Shown: in pieces, positions 26,609 through 35,880 of the stretch
Layout: each line of letters opens with the position of its first letter
Position numbering within the stretch: the stretch's first letter is position 1
NCBI RefSeq assembly: GCF_026340255.1
Contig: NZ_JAPEPJ010000001.1
Span: 3,031,001-3,095,000 of the forward strand
DNA from: Streptomyces sp. NBC_01408
GTDB taxonomy: Bacteria; Actinomycetota; Actinomycetes; Streptomycetales; Streptomycetaceae
Reading direction: 5' to 3'
DNA: 64,000 nucleotides
Program-made: the position numbers and the translations under genes
Notes under the pieces: generated by a model
Told to the model about the DNA's origin: nothing
Database searches by the model: none
The model's input: only the letters and a program-made list of their open reading frames with translations

Positions 26609-27769
26609 ATGAAGAATCGTCTCGTACTCGCTGGAGCTGCCGTGGCGGCGAGCGTGGGGCTGTGCGTGGTGGCCGCGCCGGCCATGGCGCAGCCGTCCGA
26701 CGCGACCATCGCCTGCGGTGACGTCGCCGGACTCATCGCAGCCATCGGGGTGGCGAATACGAACGCCGAAGGCGGCACGATCACGCTGGCCGAGAACTGC
26801 GCCTACCGCTTCGAAGACGATCACTTGGACTCGGGGAACGCCCTGCCGGCGATCACCGGGCACGTCACCCTCGCCGGCAAGAACTCGACCCTGATCCGTT
26901 CCGTCATCGACAGCCTGCCGCTGTTCCGCATCCTCGCGGTCAACGAGGGCGGCAGCCTCACGCTCAAGGGCATCACCGTGACCGGCGGCCACGTCGACGG
27001 GGACGGCGCCGGCATCTCCAACGAGGGCACGCTGCGGCTGGAGCAGAGCAAGGTCGCCGGCAACCAGGCCGGCGGCGACGGCGGCGGCATCTCCAACGCG
27101 GGCGGCGACGTCACCCTCATCGACAGCCACGTCCTGACCAACGTGGCCACGACCACGGGCGGCGAACCCGGCGACGGAGGCGGCCTCAGCAACAGCGCGG
27201 AGGGCACCCTCCGGCTCAAGAAGAGCACCGTCGTCGGCAACACGGCCGACGAGGACGGCGGCGGCATCCAGAACCTGGGCCGGGTGAGCATCGAGCACAC
27301 CCACATCGCGAACAACGACGCCCGCGACGGCAACGGCGGCGCCCTCAACAACCTCGGCAGGGCGACCATCACCTACAGCAAGCTCATCGAGAACTGGGCC
27401 GGCCTGGAGGGCGGCGCCGTCAACAACGGCGTGGACGCGATCCTCGACGTCCAGGAGACGGCCTTCATCGGCAACAAGTCGGGCCGTGACGGCGGCGGCA
27501 TCAACAACGAGGGAACCGCGACGCTGCGCAAGAGCAAGGTCCTGGAGAACTCGGCCGGCCGCGACGGCGGCGGCATCAACAACGAGCAGGTCGCGGGGGC
27601 CGACGCCGCCCGGCTGACGCTCGAATACACGACCGTCGCGGACAACCGGGCCGCCCGCAACGGCGGCGGCATCAACAACTGGCCGGGCGGCGTGGTCACG
27701 CTCCAGGAATCCAAGGTCGTCAAGAACCTGCCCACCAACTGCTACGGAACCGTGCCCGGCTGCTCCTGA
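26609..27769 (+). CDS. Secreted right-handed beta-helix repeat protein
   Basis: A 386-residue protein with a Sec signal peptide (MKNRLVLAGAAVAASVGLCV, cleavage after AMA). The mature part is built of about nine turns of a parallel beta-helix. Its recurring asparagine-glycine turn motif appears as GDGAGISNEGTL, GDGGGISNAG, DEDGGGIQNLG, GRDGGGINNEGTA and RNGGGINNWPGG. Such proteins resemble polymorphic-outer-membrane/chlamydial-type repeat and polysaccharide-binding folds. No catalytic acid cluster of a pectate lyase is evident, so an enzymatic role is uncertain. It ends with two cysteines (NCYGTVPGCS). The ATG follows GAGAGGAAG. Confidence 0.82.
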   Translation: MKNRLVLAGAAVAASVGLCVVAAPAMAQPSDATIACGDVAGLIAAIGVANTNAEGGTITLAENCAYRFEDDHLDSGNALPAITGHVTLAGKNSTLIRSVIDSLPLFRILAVNEGGSLTLKGITVTGGHVDGDGAGISNEGTLRLEQSKVAGNQAGGDGGGISNAGGDVTLIDSHVLTNVATTTGGEPGDGGGLSNSAEGTLRLKKSTVVGNTADEDGGGIQNLGRVSIEHTHIANNDARDGNGGALNNLGRATITYSKLIENWAGLEGGAVNNGVDAILDVQETAFIGNKSGRDGGGINNEGTATLRKSKVLENSAGRDGGGINNEQVAGADAARLTLEYTTVADNRAARNGGGINNWPGGVVTLQESKVVKNLPTNCYGTVPGCS

Positions 27770-27784
27770 CCCCTTCGGCACCAT

Positions 27785-27822
27785 CCGGCCGCAGGCGACG
27801 GCACGCTGTCGCCTGTGGCCGG
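27785..27822. terminator. Hairpin between convergent genes
   Basis: CCGGCCGCAGGCGAC (27785-27799) pairs with GTCGCCTGTGGCCGG (27808-27822), 15 bp with one wobble, around an 8-base loop. It lies between the beta-helix gene and the ligase gene that face each other. Confidence 0.8.
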
Positions 27823-27838
27823 GTGGCGCCTGCCGGAC

Positions 27839-28996
27839 TCAGAAGTTCTCCGTTTCCTCCGTCAGGTGGCGCAGGACGTCCGTCAGGTCCTGGCGGCGGG
27901 CGAAGGCCGCGCGCTGCCGGTGGGCGCCCGAGCCGCCCCGCAGGAGGCCCGCCAGGGTTCTGGCCGCGTGGTCGAGGTCGCCGGAGGCGGCCAGTTCCGG
28001 GGCGATCAGGTCCAGCAGGGCCTCCGCGAGGTCGGCCGCCGGGAGTTCGGCGCCCGTGTACGGGTCGAGGCCGAAGCCCTCCAGCCCGTCGTGGGCCGCC
28101 CGCCAGCGCGCGAGGCGCAGTACGTCGTCCCGTACGGCGGGTTCGGGCCGGTGCTCGGCGATCTCCCGGATGGCCGTGGCCACCAGGGCCCGGCCCAGTT
28201 CGGCCTGGAGGATCGCCGTGTCGATGTCAGGGGACATGTCGGGCGCCCGGATCTCGAGCGTCGGCCAGTTCCCGGACGGGCGGACGTCCCAATAGACCAT
28301 CTTCGTGTCCAGGGCGGCCCCGGAGCCGAGCAGGGTCTGCACCGAGCGCCGGAAATGGGCCGTGGACGTGAAGTGCGGGGGCAGCCCGGCGGAGGGCCAG
28401 CCCGCCCAGGCCATCGCCCGCCAGCTCGCGTGACCGGTGTCGCGGCCGCCCCAGAACGGCGAGTTGGCGGCCAGCGCGATCAGCGTCGGCAGCCACGGCC
28501 TGACCCGGTTGGACACCGCCACTGCCGTGTCCACGTCGAGGGTGCCGATGTGGATGTGGCGGCCGCAGCTCACCAGGGTGTCGGTGAGCGCGCCGAACCG
28601 GCGGTGCTGCTCGCGCTGGCGCGGCTCGTCGTCGGTCAGGTGCAGCGGCCCCTCCACGGCCACGACCGGCGAGGGCGCGGCCAGCAGCCGGCAGCCGTGG
28701 GCGCGGGCCGCGCGGCCCAGGGTGCGCCGCAGCTCGGCGAGCTCCTCGCGCAGGGTGACCGCCGAATGGGCGACCGGGGTGGAGATCTCCACCTGGTAGC
28801 GGGTGCCCTCGGGGTGCAGCTCGCCGGGCAGCCCGGCGGCCGTGGCGAGGACGAGCGGGGCGGCCGGAACCACCCGGAAGGTCCGGGCGTCGACGAGGAG
28901 GAATTCCTCCTCGACACCCACGGTGAGGGGAACGGTGGTGCGCACCGTGTTCGGTGTGGTGCCGGTGCTCGTGGTGCTGTTGCCAGGTTCGATCAC
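27839..28996 (-). CDS. YbdK-type carboxylate-amine ligase (glutamate-cysteine ligase 2 family)
   Basis: A 385-residue member of the GCS2 family. Diagnostic pieces are LTVGVEEEFLLVD near the N-terminus, GTRYQVEISTPVAHS, CGRHIHIGTLDVDTAVAV and SGNWPTLEIRAPDM. These form the ATP/metal site of gamma-glutamyl ligases. E. coli YbdK has weak glutamate-cysteine ligase activity; in actinobacteria the true substrate is not known. The GTG at 28996 is preceded by GGGAGGC. It is divergent from the MFS gene across about 215 bp. Confidence 0.88.
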   Translation of the reverse strand: MIEPGNSTTSTGTTPNTVRTTVPLTVGVEEEFLLVDARTFRVVPAAPLVLATAAGLPGELHPEGTRYQVEISTPVAHSAVTLREELAELRRTLGRAARAHGCRLLAAPSPVVAVEGPLHLTDDEPRQREQHRRFGALTDTLVSCGRHIHIGTLDVDTAVAVSNRVRPWLPTLIALAANSPFWGGRDTGHASWRAMAWAGWPSAGLPPHFTSTAHFRRSVQTLLGSGAALDTKMVYWDVRPSGNWPTLEIRAPDMSPDIDTAILQAELGRALVATAIREIAEHRPEPAVRDDVLRLARWRAAHDGLEGFGLDPYTGAELPAADLAEALLDLIAPELAASGDLDHAARTLAGLLRGGSGAHRQRAAFARRQDLTDVLRHLTEETENF

Positions 28997-29211
28997 TACG
29001 CCTCCCTGGACATACGAGTCTTTTCATCATGAGCTGAACAGGAGGCGAGGAGCGCCTGTCGATTCGGTCAAATCACCGGTGACAGTGGCGAGTTAGCAGC
29101 AAGGGCCGGTCCGGCCTGGGGCCCGGGATCCGGGTGGGGAGTCTGTTGCCGGTGGGTGAGCGCGGGAAAAAATCCCGGGAGGCGGCGAACGAACGCTGGT
29201 TATCATCCGCT

Positions 29212-30474
29212 GTGACCCGCACCGCCGAGACCACCCGCCCCCAACGGCGCATTTTCGCCGACCTCACTCCACTGCGCACTTCCGTGGACTACCGGCGGCT
29301 GTGGATCGGCGGAACGATTTCCTGGCTGGGTCAGGCGATGACCGCCCTCGCGATCTCGCTCCAGGTCTACGACATCACCCGCTCCAGCTTTTCCGTCGGG
29401 CTCGTCGGGCTCTTCTCCCTCGTCCCGCTCATCGTCTTCGGGCTCTACGGCGGGGCCATCGCCGACACCGTGGACCGGCGCAAGCTCGGCCTCTACAGCT
29501 CCCTCGGCTCCGCCGGCCTGTCGATCGCGCTCGCCGGGGCCGCGCTGCTCGACTACCACCGGGTGTGGTTCCTGTACGCGGTCGTCGCGCTCCAGTCGGT
29601 CTGCGGCGCCCTCAACGGGCCGGCCAGGGCCGCGATGACCCCGCGCCTGCTGCCGGCCGAGCAGCTGCCCGCCGCCAATGCCCTGAACACCGTGACCATG
29701 ACCGCCGGGATGATGGCCGGGCCGATGCTGGGCGGGCTGATCGTCGGCTGGTGGGGGTACCAGTCGGCCTACCTGATCGACGCGGTCACCTTCACCGCCG
29801 CCCTGTACGCGATGTGGCGGCTGCCGTCGATGAAGCCCGACCGCGCCGAAGGCAGCCGTGGCAGGGCCTCCGTCCTGGACGGGCTGCGCTTCCTCGGGAC
29901 CCGGCCGAACATCCGGATGACCTTCTTCTCCGACCTGGCCGCCATGGTGCTGGCGCAGCCGAAGGCGCTGTTCCCGGCCGTCGCCGTGCTCTGGTTCGGC
30001 GGCGACGCCAAGACGGTCGGCCTGCTCGTGGCCGCCCCCGCCCTCGGGGCGCTGCTGGGCGGGCTGTTCTCCGGCTGGCAGGGCCGCATCCGCCGGCACG
30101 GGCTGGCGATCCTGTTCGCCGTCGCCGCGTGGGGGCTGGCCATCGCGGTCTTCGGGCTCACCCGGAACCTGTGGCTCGGGCTGTTCTTCCTGGCCGTGGC
30201 CGGGTGGTCGGACACCATCTCGATGGTGTTCCGGACGACCATGCTCCAGGCCGCCACCCCGGACGAGATGCGCGGACGGCTGCAAGGCGTCTTCATCGTG
30301 GTCGTCGCGGGCGGGCCCCGGCTGGGGGACTTCTTCGCCGGGACCGTCGCGGACGTGACCTCCCCGACCGTGGCGATCACGGGCGGCGGGCTCGGGTGCG
30401 TGCTGGTGCTGGGCCTGCTGGCGCTGCGGTGGCGGGGCTTCGCCCGCTACGACGCGCGGTCGCCGCAGGCCTGA
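29212..30474 (+). CDS. MFS exporter, enterobactin-exporter (EntS)-like
   Basis: A 420-residue major facilitator protein with 12 hydrophobic segments. The N-terminal RRLWIGGTISWLGQAMTALA and the loop GGAIADTVDRRKLGLYSS are typical of the EntS/MFS_3 group, which exports siderophores and other small molecules. The GTG at 29212 has no ribosome site, but TATCAT lies about 10 bases upstream, so a leaderless transcript is likely; an in-frame upstream start at 29134 would add an unlikely charged leader. No siderophore genes are near, so its cargo is unknown. Confidence 0.85.
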   Translation: MTRTAETTRPQRRIFADLTPLRTSVDYRRLWIGGTISWLGQAMTALAISLQVYDITRSSFSVGLVGLFSLVPLIVFGLYGGAIADTVDRRKLGLYSSLGSAGLSIALAGAALLDYHRVWFLYAVVALQSVCGALNGPARAAMTPRLLPAEQLPAANALNTVTMTAGMMAGPMLGGLIVGWWGYQSAYLIDAVTFTAALYAMWRLPSMKPDRAEGSRGRASVLDGLRFLGTRPNIRMTFFSDLAAMVLAQPKALFPAVAVLWFGGDAKTVGLLVAAPALGALLGGLFSGWQGRIRRHGLAILFAVAAWGLAIAVFGLTRNLWLGLFFLAVAGWSDTISMVFRTTMLQAATPDEMRGRLQGVFIVVVAGGPRLGDFFAGTVADVTSPTVAITGGGLGCVLVLGLLALRWRGFARYDARSPQA

Positions 30475-30520
30475 GGATCCAGCGCGGACGCGGCCCCAGG
30501 GGCCTCTCGCCGGACACCCC

Positions 30521-30883
30521 CTAGGCGTCCACCGGTTCCCGGGTGCGGTCGCCGCCCGTGGTGCCGGTGTTGGTGGTGCCCGCCGGCTCGAACAGCAGGA
30601 TCTGCGCCTCCTCGTCCGCCGCCGGGCAGTGCTCCACGCCGCGCGGGACCACGTACATCTCGCCGGGGCCCAGGATCACGTCCCCGTCGCGCAAGTGGAT
30701 CGTCAGCGTGCCGCCGACCACCAGGAAGAGCTCGTCGGTGTCCTCGTGGGTGTGCCAGACGAACTCGCCCTGGAGCCGGGCGAGCTTGACCTCGTAGTCG
30801 TTGACGCGGGCGACCCGTCGTGGGGCCCACTGCTCGGTGAAACCGGCCAGCTTCTCGGCGATGTTGACCTTCTGTGTCGTCAT
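30521..30883 (-). CDS. Cupin-domain protein
   Basis: A 120-residue single-cupin protein. The metal ligands are visible in VWHTHEDTDELFLVV (His, His, Glu) and VPRGVEHCPA (His). This matches the small metal-binding cupins of the mannose-6-phosphate isomerase-like type, with no assigned reaction. The start is the ATG at 30883. It is divergent from the AraC regulator 48 bp away, which probably controls it. Confidence 0.85.
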   Translation of the reverse strand: MTTQKVNIAEKLAGFTEQWAPRRVARVNDYEVKLARLQGEFVWHTHEDTDELFLVVGGTLTIHLRDGDVILGPGEMYVVPRGVEHCPAADEEAQILLFEPAGTTNTGTTGGDRTREPVDA

Positions 30884-30931
30884 GCGGACAGCCTGCGGGG
30901 CCCGCGCGAGGCGGTCTTGTACGTTCCTGAC

Positions 30932-31759
30932 ATGGCCGCGATACGTCCGCGCAGCACCGTCTCCGCCTGGCAGCCGTCGGTGCCGGGCATCGCCGAGGTC
31001 TTCCACGCCCGGTTCACCGACCACGCGTACCCGGCTCATGTGCACGACACCTGGGCGCTGATGATCCTGGACGGCGGCCGGGTCGACTTCGCGCTGGACC
31101 GCGAGCGGCACGGCGTCGGCGTCGACGGGGCGGTGGTGCTGCTGCCGCCCGGGGTGCCCCACGACGGGCGGACCGTGACCGAGGGCGGATTCCGCAAGCG
31201 GGTGCTGTACCTGGACACCTCCGTGCTGCCGGAGGCGCTGACGGGCTCCGCCGTCGACACCCCGCTGCTGTTCGACCCGGCGTTGCGGGAGCGCGTGCAC
31301 GGGCTGCACCGAGCCCTGGGCGAGCAGGACCCCTTCGAAGCGCAGTCGCGGCTGGTCTTCGTACGGGAGCGGCTGCACCGGTGGCTGTCGGGGCGCGAGC
31401 CGGCCGCGTACGGGGACCCGGGCACGGGGGTCGCCGTACGGCTGCGCGAGCTGCTCGACGCCCGGGTGGCCGAGGGGATCACTCTGGAGGAGGCCGCGGC
31501 GGAGCTGGGTCGTGCTTCCGGGGACCGCTGCCATCCGACGCACCTGATCCGCAGCTTCCGGAGGGCGTACGGCCTGCCCCCGCACGCCTATCTCACGGGG
31601 CGGCGGGTCGAGGTGGCGCGGCGGCTGCTGCTGGCCGGGATGCGGCCGGCCGAGGCGGCCACGGCGGCGGGGTTCTACGACCAGGCGCACCTGGCACGGC
31701 ACTTCGGGCGGCACGTCGGGACCAGTCCGGGACGGTTCGCCCGATCCGGCCGGGTGTGA
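30932..31759 (+). CDS. AraC family transcriptional regulator
   Basis: A 275-residue regulator. The N-terminal half is a cupin-like ligand domain ([33 protein letters not shown]). The C-terminal half has two helix-turn-helix motifs: [15 protein letters not shown] and the second around [20 protein letters not shown], ending [13 protein letters not shown]. The ATG at 30932 has no clear ribosome site and may be leaderless. It most likely regulates the divergent cupin gene. A broken phytase-like gene begins immediately after its stop. Confidence 0.88.
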   Translation: MAAIRPRSTVSAWQPSVPGIAEVFHARFTDHAYPAHVHDTWALMILDGGRVDFALDRERHGVGVDGAVVLLPPGVPHDGRTVTEGGFRKRVLYLDTSVLPEALTGSAVDTPLLFDPALRERVHGLHRALGEQDPFEAQSRLVFVRERLHRWLSGREPAAYGDPGTGVAVRLRELLDARVAEGITLEEAAAELGRASGDRCHPTHLIRSFRRAYGLPPHAYLTGRRVEVARRLLLAGMRPAEAATAAGFYDQAHLARHFGRHVGTSPGRFARSGRV

Positions 31760-31772
31760 AGGGGGAGCAGCC

Positions 31773-32513
31773 GTCGACTCGGAGGGGATCGTCGTCGACC
31801 GCGACGGGTCGTACCTGGTCACCGACGAGTTCGCGCCCGCGATCCGGCGCTACGGCCGGGGCGGCGAGGTGCTGGGCGAGCTGCCGGTCCCGGACGCCTT
31901 CCGGCTCGCCCCGCAGGGGCGGGCCACCGCCAACCAGACCTTCGAGTCGCTGACCCTGCTGCCCGGCGGCCGCACGCTGGTCGCGGGCCTGGAGGGGGCG
32001 CTGGCGGGCGACGGAAAGGACGCACGGGGGCGGACCCTCCAGCGGATCCAGACCTGGGAGCGGCGCGGAGGGGAGTTCGTGCTGGGCCGCCAGTACGCGT
32101 ACCCGGTCGACGCGGGCCACGGGCTCGTCGAGCTCGCGCCGACGGGGGACGGCCGGCTGATCGTCCTGGAGCGGGGCTTCACCCAGCAGTTCAAGATCAC
32201 CGCACGGCTGTACGTCGTCGACCCCCTCGGCGCGACGGACACCTCGAAGGTGGAGACGCTGGCCGAGGGGCCGCGGCTGCGGGTGGCGCACAAGACGCCG
32301 ATCGGGGACTTCGACGGCTGCCCGACGCTCGGGGCGCCGTCGAAGCTGCCGCAGAACCACCCGCTGGTCGACAACATCGAGGGCATGGTGGTCACCGGCC
32401 ACGACGCCCGGGGCCGGGTGCAGCTGCTGCTGGTCAGCGACGACAACGAGCTCGCGCAGCAGGTGACCAGGCTGTACCGGGTCGACGTCCGGCTGCCCCG
32501 GCCACAGCACTAG
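31773..32513 (+). pseudogene. 5'-truncated phytase-like (esterase-like) gene
   Basis: From about 31773 the frame reads [20 protein letters not shown], the conserved opening of the esterase-like activity of phytase domain. It continues through [35 protein letters not shown] and [20 protein letters not shown] to a stop at 32511. Full-length relatives carry a signal peptide and another 50-100 residues upstream; here there is no start codon in this frame before a GTG inside the domain (31869). The homologous part abuts the AraC stop codon, so the 5' end seems deleted. The stop codon lies in the CTAG at the edge of a palindromic element. A 214-residue product from 31869 is possible but would lack the first blade. 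Confidence 0.7.
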
Positions 32514-32728
32514 ACGAGTAAGTCCGAAGTGGCGTCGTCCGCCCGCAGGGCGGGCGGGGAGGTGCCAGGCGCGTGCGGCTGCAAGGCGGAGGAGGGAGTC
32601 GACGCGAATGGGGTCTCCCCTGCTCGAGCGAAGCCGAGAGCTTGGGGAAGTCGGCGACCGACGACAACGCCGCAGACGCGCGTGCCTGGCACCTCCCCGC
32701 AGACGCCACTTCGGACTTACTCGTCTAG
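32510..32728. mobile_element. CTAG-flanked palindromic MITE-like element
   Basis: A 219-bp segment bounded by CTAG at both ends. Just inside is a perfect 23-bp terminal inverted repeat beginning ACGAGTAAGTCCGAAGTGG (32514-32536, complement at 32702-32724). A second inverted block with few mismatches lies further in (GCGGGGAGGTGCCAGGC near 32555 and GCCTGGCACCTCCCCGC near 32684). The centre holds CCCTGCTCGAGCGAAGCC and AGAGCTTGGGG, a motif common in Streptomyces intergenic repeats. No transposase is encoded. The two CTAGs supply the TAG stop codons of both convergent flanking genes. Confidence 0.75.
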
Positions 32729-34089
32729 GGGCTGGGAACCGAGGGGCTCACGATCCCGCGGGCCACCCCCAGGGACACCAGGTCCTGGGGGCGGATGCGC
32801 AGTTGGTCGGCGGTGGCGTGGACCTCCGTCGGGGGGCGCTTGAGGATGGCCGCCGCCAGTTCGGGGGCGATGACCGAGAAGTAGCTGTCCGGGGTGACCC
32901 AGGTGTTCCCGGGCGCGGCCAGCGCGAGGGCGCCGCCCGAGCCGCCCTCGCCGATCAGCAGGGTGGTGACGGGGACGGTTGCCGCGGCCAGTGCCGCGAA
33001 GGTGTCCGCGATGGCCGCGCCGGCGCCCGCGTGCTCGGCGGCGGCGTCGTTGGCGGCGCCCGGGGTGTCCACCAGGGTGAGCACGGGAATCCCGAGCCGG
33101 TCCGCGAGGCGGATGACGCGGGTGGCCGTACGGTAGCCCGCCGGGCGGGTGGCGGTGCCGCACTGGGCGGCGTACGCCACCGGCCGGCCCTCCCGCAGCC
33201 CGAACCCGCACAGCATGCCGGGGTCCGTGCCGCCGGCCCGGTCCCCGGAGAGGGGCAGGCGGAGGGTGAAGTACGCGTCCAGGTACGCCTCGGCGTGCGG
33301 CCGGCCGGGGTGGCGGGCCTGGAGCACGGCGTCCCAGCCGGTCTCGGGCGGTGCCACGGCGGCCAGTGCGGCCGGGGGCGCGACGGGTTCGGTGGACCCC
33401 TCGGGGCGGGGCGCGGCCAGGAGCCGGAGCCAGTCGGCCAGGGTGCCCGGGAGGTCCGCCGGGGCGACGACGGCGTCCACGTGGCCGGCGGCGTACTGGC
33501 CCTCGGCGGAGTACGCGGCCGGGTCCGCGTCCGCCGGGCGCACCCGGGACCCGGCGAAGCCGACCTGGGCTCCGGGGAGGGCGAGGATCACGTCCGCCCC
33601 GGCTCCGAGGGTGGCCCAGCCGCCGCCGGTGGTGGGATCGCGCAGGACGGCGATCTGGGGGAGACCGGCGGCGCGGGTGAGGACGCACTGGCGGGCCACC
33701 CGCTGGAGCTGCGTCAGCGCCAGCATGCCCTCCTGCATGCGGGAGCCGCCGGTGGCGATGAGGGAGACGAGGGGGAGGCGGTGCTCCCGAGCGTGGGTGT
33801 AGGCGGCTTCGAGCCGGTCTCCGGTGCGTTCGCCCAGGGAACCGCCGAGGAAGCCGAACTCGAAGGAGATCACGGTGGCTTCGCGGCCGCCGATGCGGGC
33901 GGTGCCGGTGACCACGGACTCCTGCTCACCGGTCCGGGCGGCGGCCCAGGCGCGGGAGTCGTCGTAACCGGCCCAGGTCAGCGGCCCGTCGGGCGGGGAC
34001 TCCCGCCGGGGGGCGGGGAGTTCGGCGAAGCTGCCGGGATCGGCAACGGAGGCGATGGCCGCGCGGGCCGAGAGGCGGGTCGTCGTCAC
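32725..34089 (-). CDS. Acyl-CoA carboxylase carboxyltransferase (fused beta/alpha domains)
   Basis: A 454-residue carboxyltransferase. The N-terminal half resembles AccD (TGTARIGGREATVISFEFGF, GGSRMQEGMLALTQL) and the C-terminal half AccA-like crotonase fold (VLTLVDTPGAANDAAAE, LLIGEGGSGGALALAA). It would transfer carboxyl from carboxybiotin to an acyl-CoA. It lacks the AccD zinc-finger cysteines. No biotin carboxylase is in the window, so its partner is encoded elsewhere. The GTG at 34089 has AGGGTG six bases upstream; longer starts exist. Its stop codon is in the neighbouring palindromic element. Confidence 0.85.
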   Translation of the reverse strand: MTTTRLSARAAIASVADPGSFAELPAPRRESPPDGPLTWAGYDDSRAWAAARTGEQESVVTGTARIGGREATVISFEFGFLGGSLGERTGDRLEAAYTHAREHRLPLVSLIATGGSRMQEGMLALTQLQRVARQCVLTRAAGLPQIAVLRDPTTGGGWATLGAGADVILALPGAQVGFAGSRVRPADADPAAYSAEGQYAAGHVDAVVAPADLPGTLADWLRLLAAPRPEGSTEPVAPPAALAAVAPPETGWDAVLQARHPGRPHAEAYLDAYFTLRLPLSGDRAGGTDPGMLCGFGLREGRPVAYAAQCGTATRPAGYRTATRVIRLADRLGIPVLTLVDTPGAANDAAAEHAGAGAAIADTFAALAAATVPVTTLLIGEGGSGGALALAAPGNTWVTPDSYFSVIAPELAAAILKRPPTEVHATADQLRIRPQDLVSLGVARGIVSPSVPSP

Positions 34090-34130
34090 CCGAATCACCC
34101 TAGGGGGTGTCCGGTGGACCATGGCCGGCC

Positions 34131-34180
34131 CCGCGGCTGATCCGGCCAGGCCGGCTCCGCGGCTGATCCGGCCAGGCCGG
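34131..34180 (+). repeat. Direct repeat, 24 bp twice
   Basis: The unit CCGCGGCTGATCCGGCCAGG plus CCGG occurs at 34131 and 34157, two bases apart. It lies in the roughly 190-bp gap between the carboxyltransferase and the histidine kinase genes; I see no gene there. Confidence 0.7.
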
Positions 34181-34278
34181 GCCCGGGGCTGCCCGGCGTG
34201 TTCGGCAAGACACCCCCGGGCGCTGCCGCTTGAGCGGATCCCGGCAACGGATCGCGCCCGACCCGGACCCGGTCGCGG

Positions 34279-35880
34279 CTACAGGGCCGACTCCCAGGTC
34301 GTCCTCGTTCCCCGGGTGCCCGAATCCGTGCGGCCGTCGTCCGTCACCGTCAGGCGGGCCCGGGAGGGGGTGGCGTCGATCTCCACCCCGATCGAGGTGA
34401 CCCCGCTGCGCCGGTGCGCCGCGGCCAGCGCGCCGCGCAGGGCAGCGAGCAGATCGCCCGCCACCGGGTCCGGAATCAGCGTGTCCACCGCGCCCGCGAA
34501 GTGCACCGACGGCTGGAACCCCAGCAGGACCCCCGCCCCGCCCGTCTCGCGCAGCACCCGGCCCCGGAAGGTCGTCGGGGCGTCGGACGGCGGCTGCTGG
34601 AGAGCGAAGATGGCCGTCCGCACCTCCTGGATGGTGGAGTCCAGTTCGTCGACCGCGCGGGTCAGCTCCTCGCCCACCGTGTCTCCGCTCGGGGCGTTGG
34701 ACGAACGCCGCCGGGTGGACTCCAGCATCATCTCCGTCGCGAACAGCCGCTGGACCACCAGGTCGTGCAGGTCCCGCGCGATCCGGTCGCGGTCCTCGTA
34801 CACCGCCAGCTGCTCCCGGTCGTGCTGCGCGTCCGCGAGGACGAGGGCGAGCGCGGCCTGGGAGGCGAACTGCGAGGCCAGCAGCCGGTCCACCGCGTCG
34901 TACGGGCGGCCGCCCCGGCCGCGCGGCAGGGCCAGGGTGCCGATCAGCTGACCGCCGCTCTGGAGCGGGAGCATCATGCTGGGCCCGAACCGTTCGCGGA
35001 CGTGCGTGGTCATCCGGGGGTCGGTGGCCGAGTCCTCGATGAACACCGGCTCGCCGCCCAGCAGTTGTTCCAGGACCGGCGAGCCGGGGGCGATGGCCGT
35101 CCCGATCAGGTCCCCGGGGTCGCCCTGGGTGGACGCGGCCACGATCTCCATCCCGCCCTGCGGGGTCGGCTGGAGCACCACCCCGGCCTCCGCGTCCGCG
35201 AGCAGCCGGGCCCGCTCGGCCACGCACCTCAGCGCGTCCGCCGCCGGCCGGCCCGCCAGCAGGGTCGTGGTCACGGCGGCTGCGCCCTCGATCCACCGCT
35301 CCCGGCGGCGCGCGGTCTCGTACAGCCGGGCGTTGCCGATCGCTATGCCCGCCTGCGAGGCCAGGACGCGCACCAGGGCCAGGTCCTCTTCGGTGAAGGG
35401 GCCGCCGCCGCGCTTCTCGGTCAGGTAGAGGTTGCCGAAGACCTCGGTGTGCACCCGGATCGGGACGCCCAGGAAGCTGCGCATCGGCGGGTGGCCCGGC
35501 GGGAAGCCGGTGGCCCGGGGGTCCTTGGTGAGGTCGTCGAGCAGCAGCGGGCGCGGGTCGGAGACGAGGACGCCGAGCAGCCCGCAGCGCCCGTCCGGGA
35601 GGCGGGGGATCGCGGCGCGCTCCGCCTCGCTCAGCCCGGTGGTGAACAGCTCGGTCAGCCGGACGCGCTCGGGGTCGATGACCCCGAGCGCCGCGTAGCG
35701 CGCCGTGCACAGCTCGGCCGCCGATTCCACGATGTGCTGGAGGGTCGAGTGCAGCTCCAGCTCGGAGCCGACGCTGAGCACCGCCTCCAGCAGGACGGGA
35801 AGGCCCGCCCGCTCCGGACCCGGGTCCGGAGCGGGCGGGTCCGGCTCCTGCTGTTGTGCTGTGGTGTCCGGACCCGTCAT
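34279..35880 (-). CDS. GAF-domain sensor histidine kinase with an atypical ATPase domain
   Basis: A 533-residue DevS-like kinase. Two GAF domains (about residues 35-180 and 200-350; ARYAALGVIDPE, FLGVPIRVHTEVFGNLYLTE, AEAGVVLQPTPQGGMEIV) are followed by a HisKA_3 dimerisation helix with the phospho-acceptor in RDRIARDLHDLVVQRLF. The ATPase domain is odd: the N-box position reads ALRGALAAAHRR without the usual Asn, and after VTDDG the protein ends within about 16 residues with no G2 box. Start is the ATG at 35880, overlapping the mbl stop by four bases (ATGA). No response regulator is adjacent. Confidence 0.85.
   Translation of the reverse strand: MTGPDTTAQQQEPDPPAPDPGPERAGLPVLLEAVLSVGSELELHSTLQHIVESAAELCTARYAALGVIDPERVRLTELFTTGLSEAERAAIPRLPDGRCGLLGVLVSDPRPLLLDDLTKDPRATGFPPGHPPMRSFLGVPIRVHTEVFGNLYLTEKRGGGPFTEEDLALVRVLASQAGIAIGNARLYETARRRERWIEGAAAVTTTLLAGRPAADALRCVAERARLLADAEAGVVLQPTPQGGMEIVAASTQGDPGDLIGTAIAPGSPVLEQLLGGEPVFIEDSATDPRMTTHVRERFGPSMMLPLQSGGQLIGTLALPRGRGGRPYDAVDRLLASQFASQAALALVLADAQHDREQLAVYEDRDRIARDLHDLVVQRLFATEMMLESTRRRSSNAPSGDTVGEELTRAVDELDSTIQEVRTAIFALQQPPSDAPTTFRGRVLRETGGAGVLLGFQPSVHFAGAVDTLIPDPVAGDLLAALRGALAAAHRRSGVTSIGVEIDATPSRARLTVTDDGRTDSGTRGTRTTWESAL

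Noticed and set aside
23379..27769. Integrative element using the CAT-anticodon tRNA as attachment site
   Set aside because: No integrase is present, and I found no second copy of the tRNA 3' end (GGGTTCGAGTCCCACC) in the following sequence within the window.
28996..30474. A siderophore or antibiotic cluster around the EntS-like exporter
   Set aside because: No synthetase, adenylation or tailoring genes lie nearby; neighbours are a GCS2-type ligase, a cupin and an AraC regulator.
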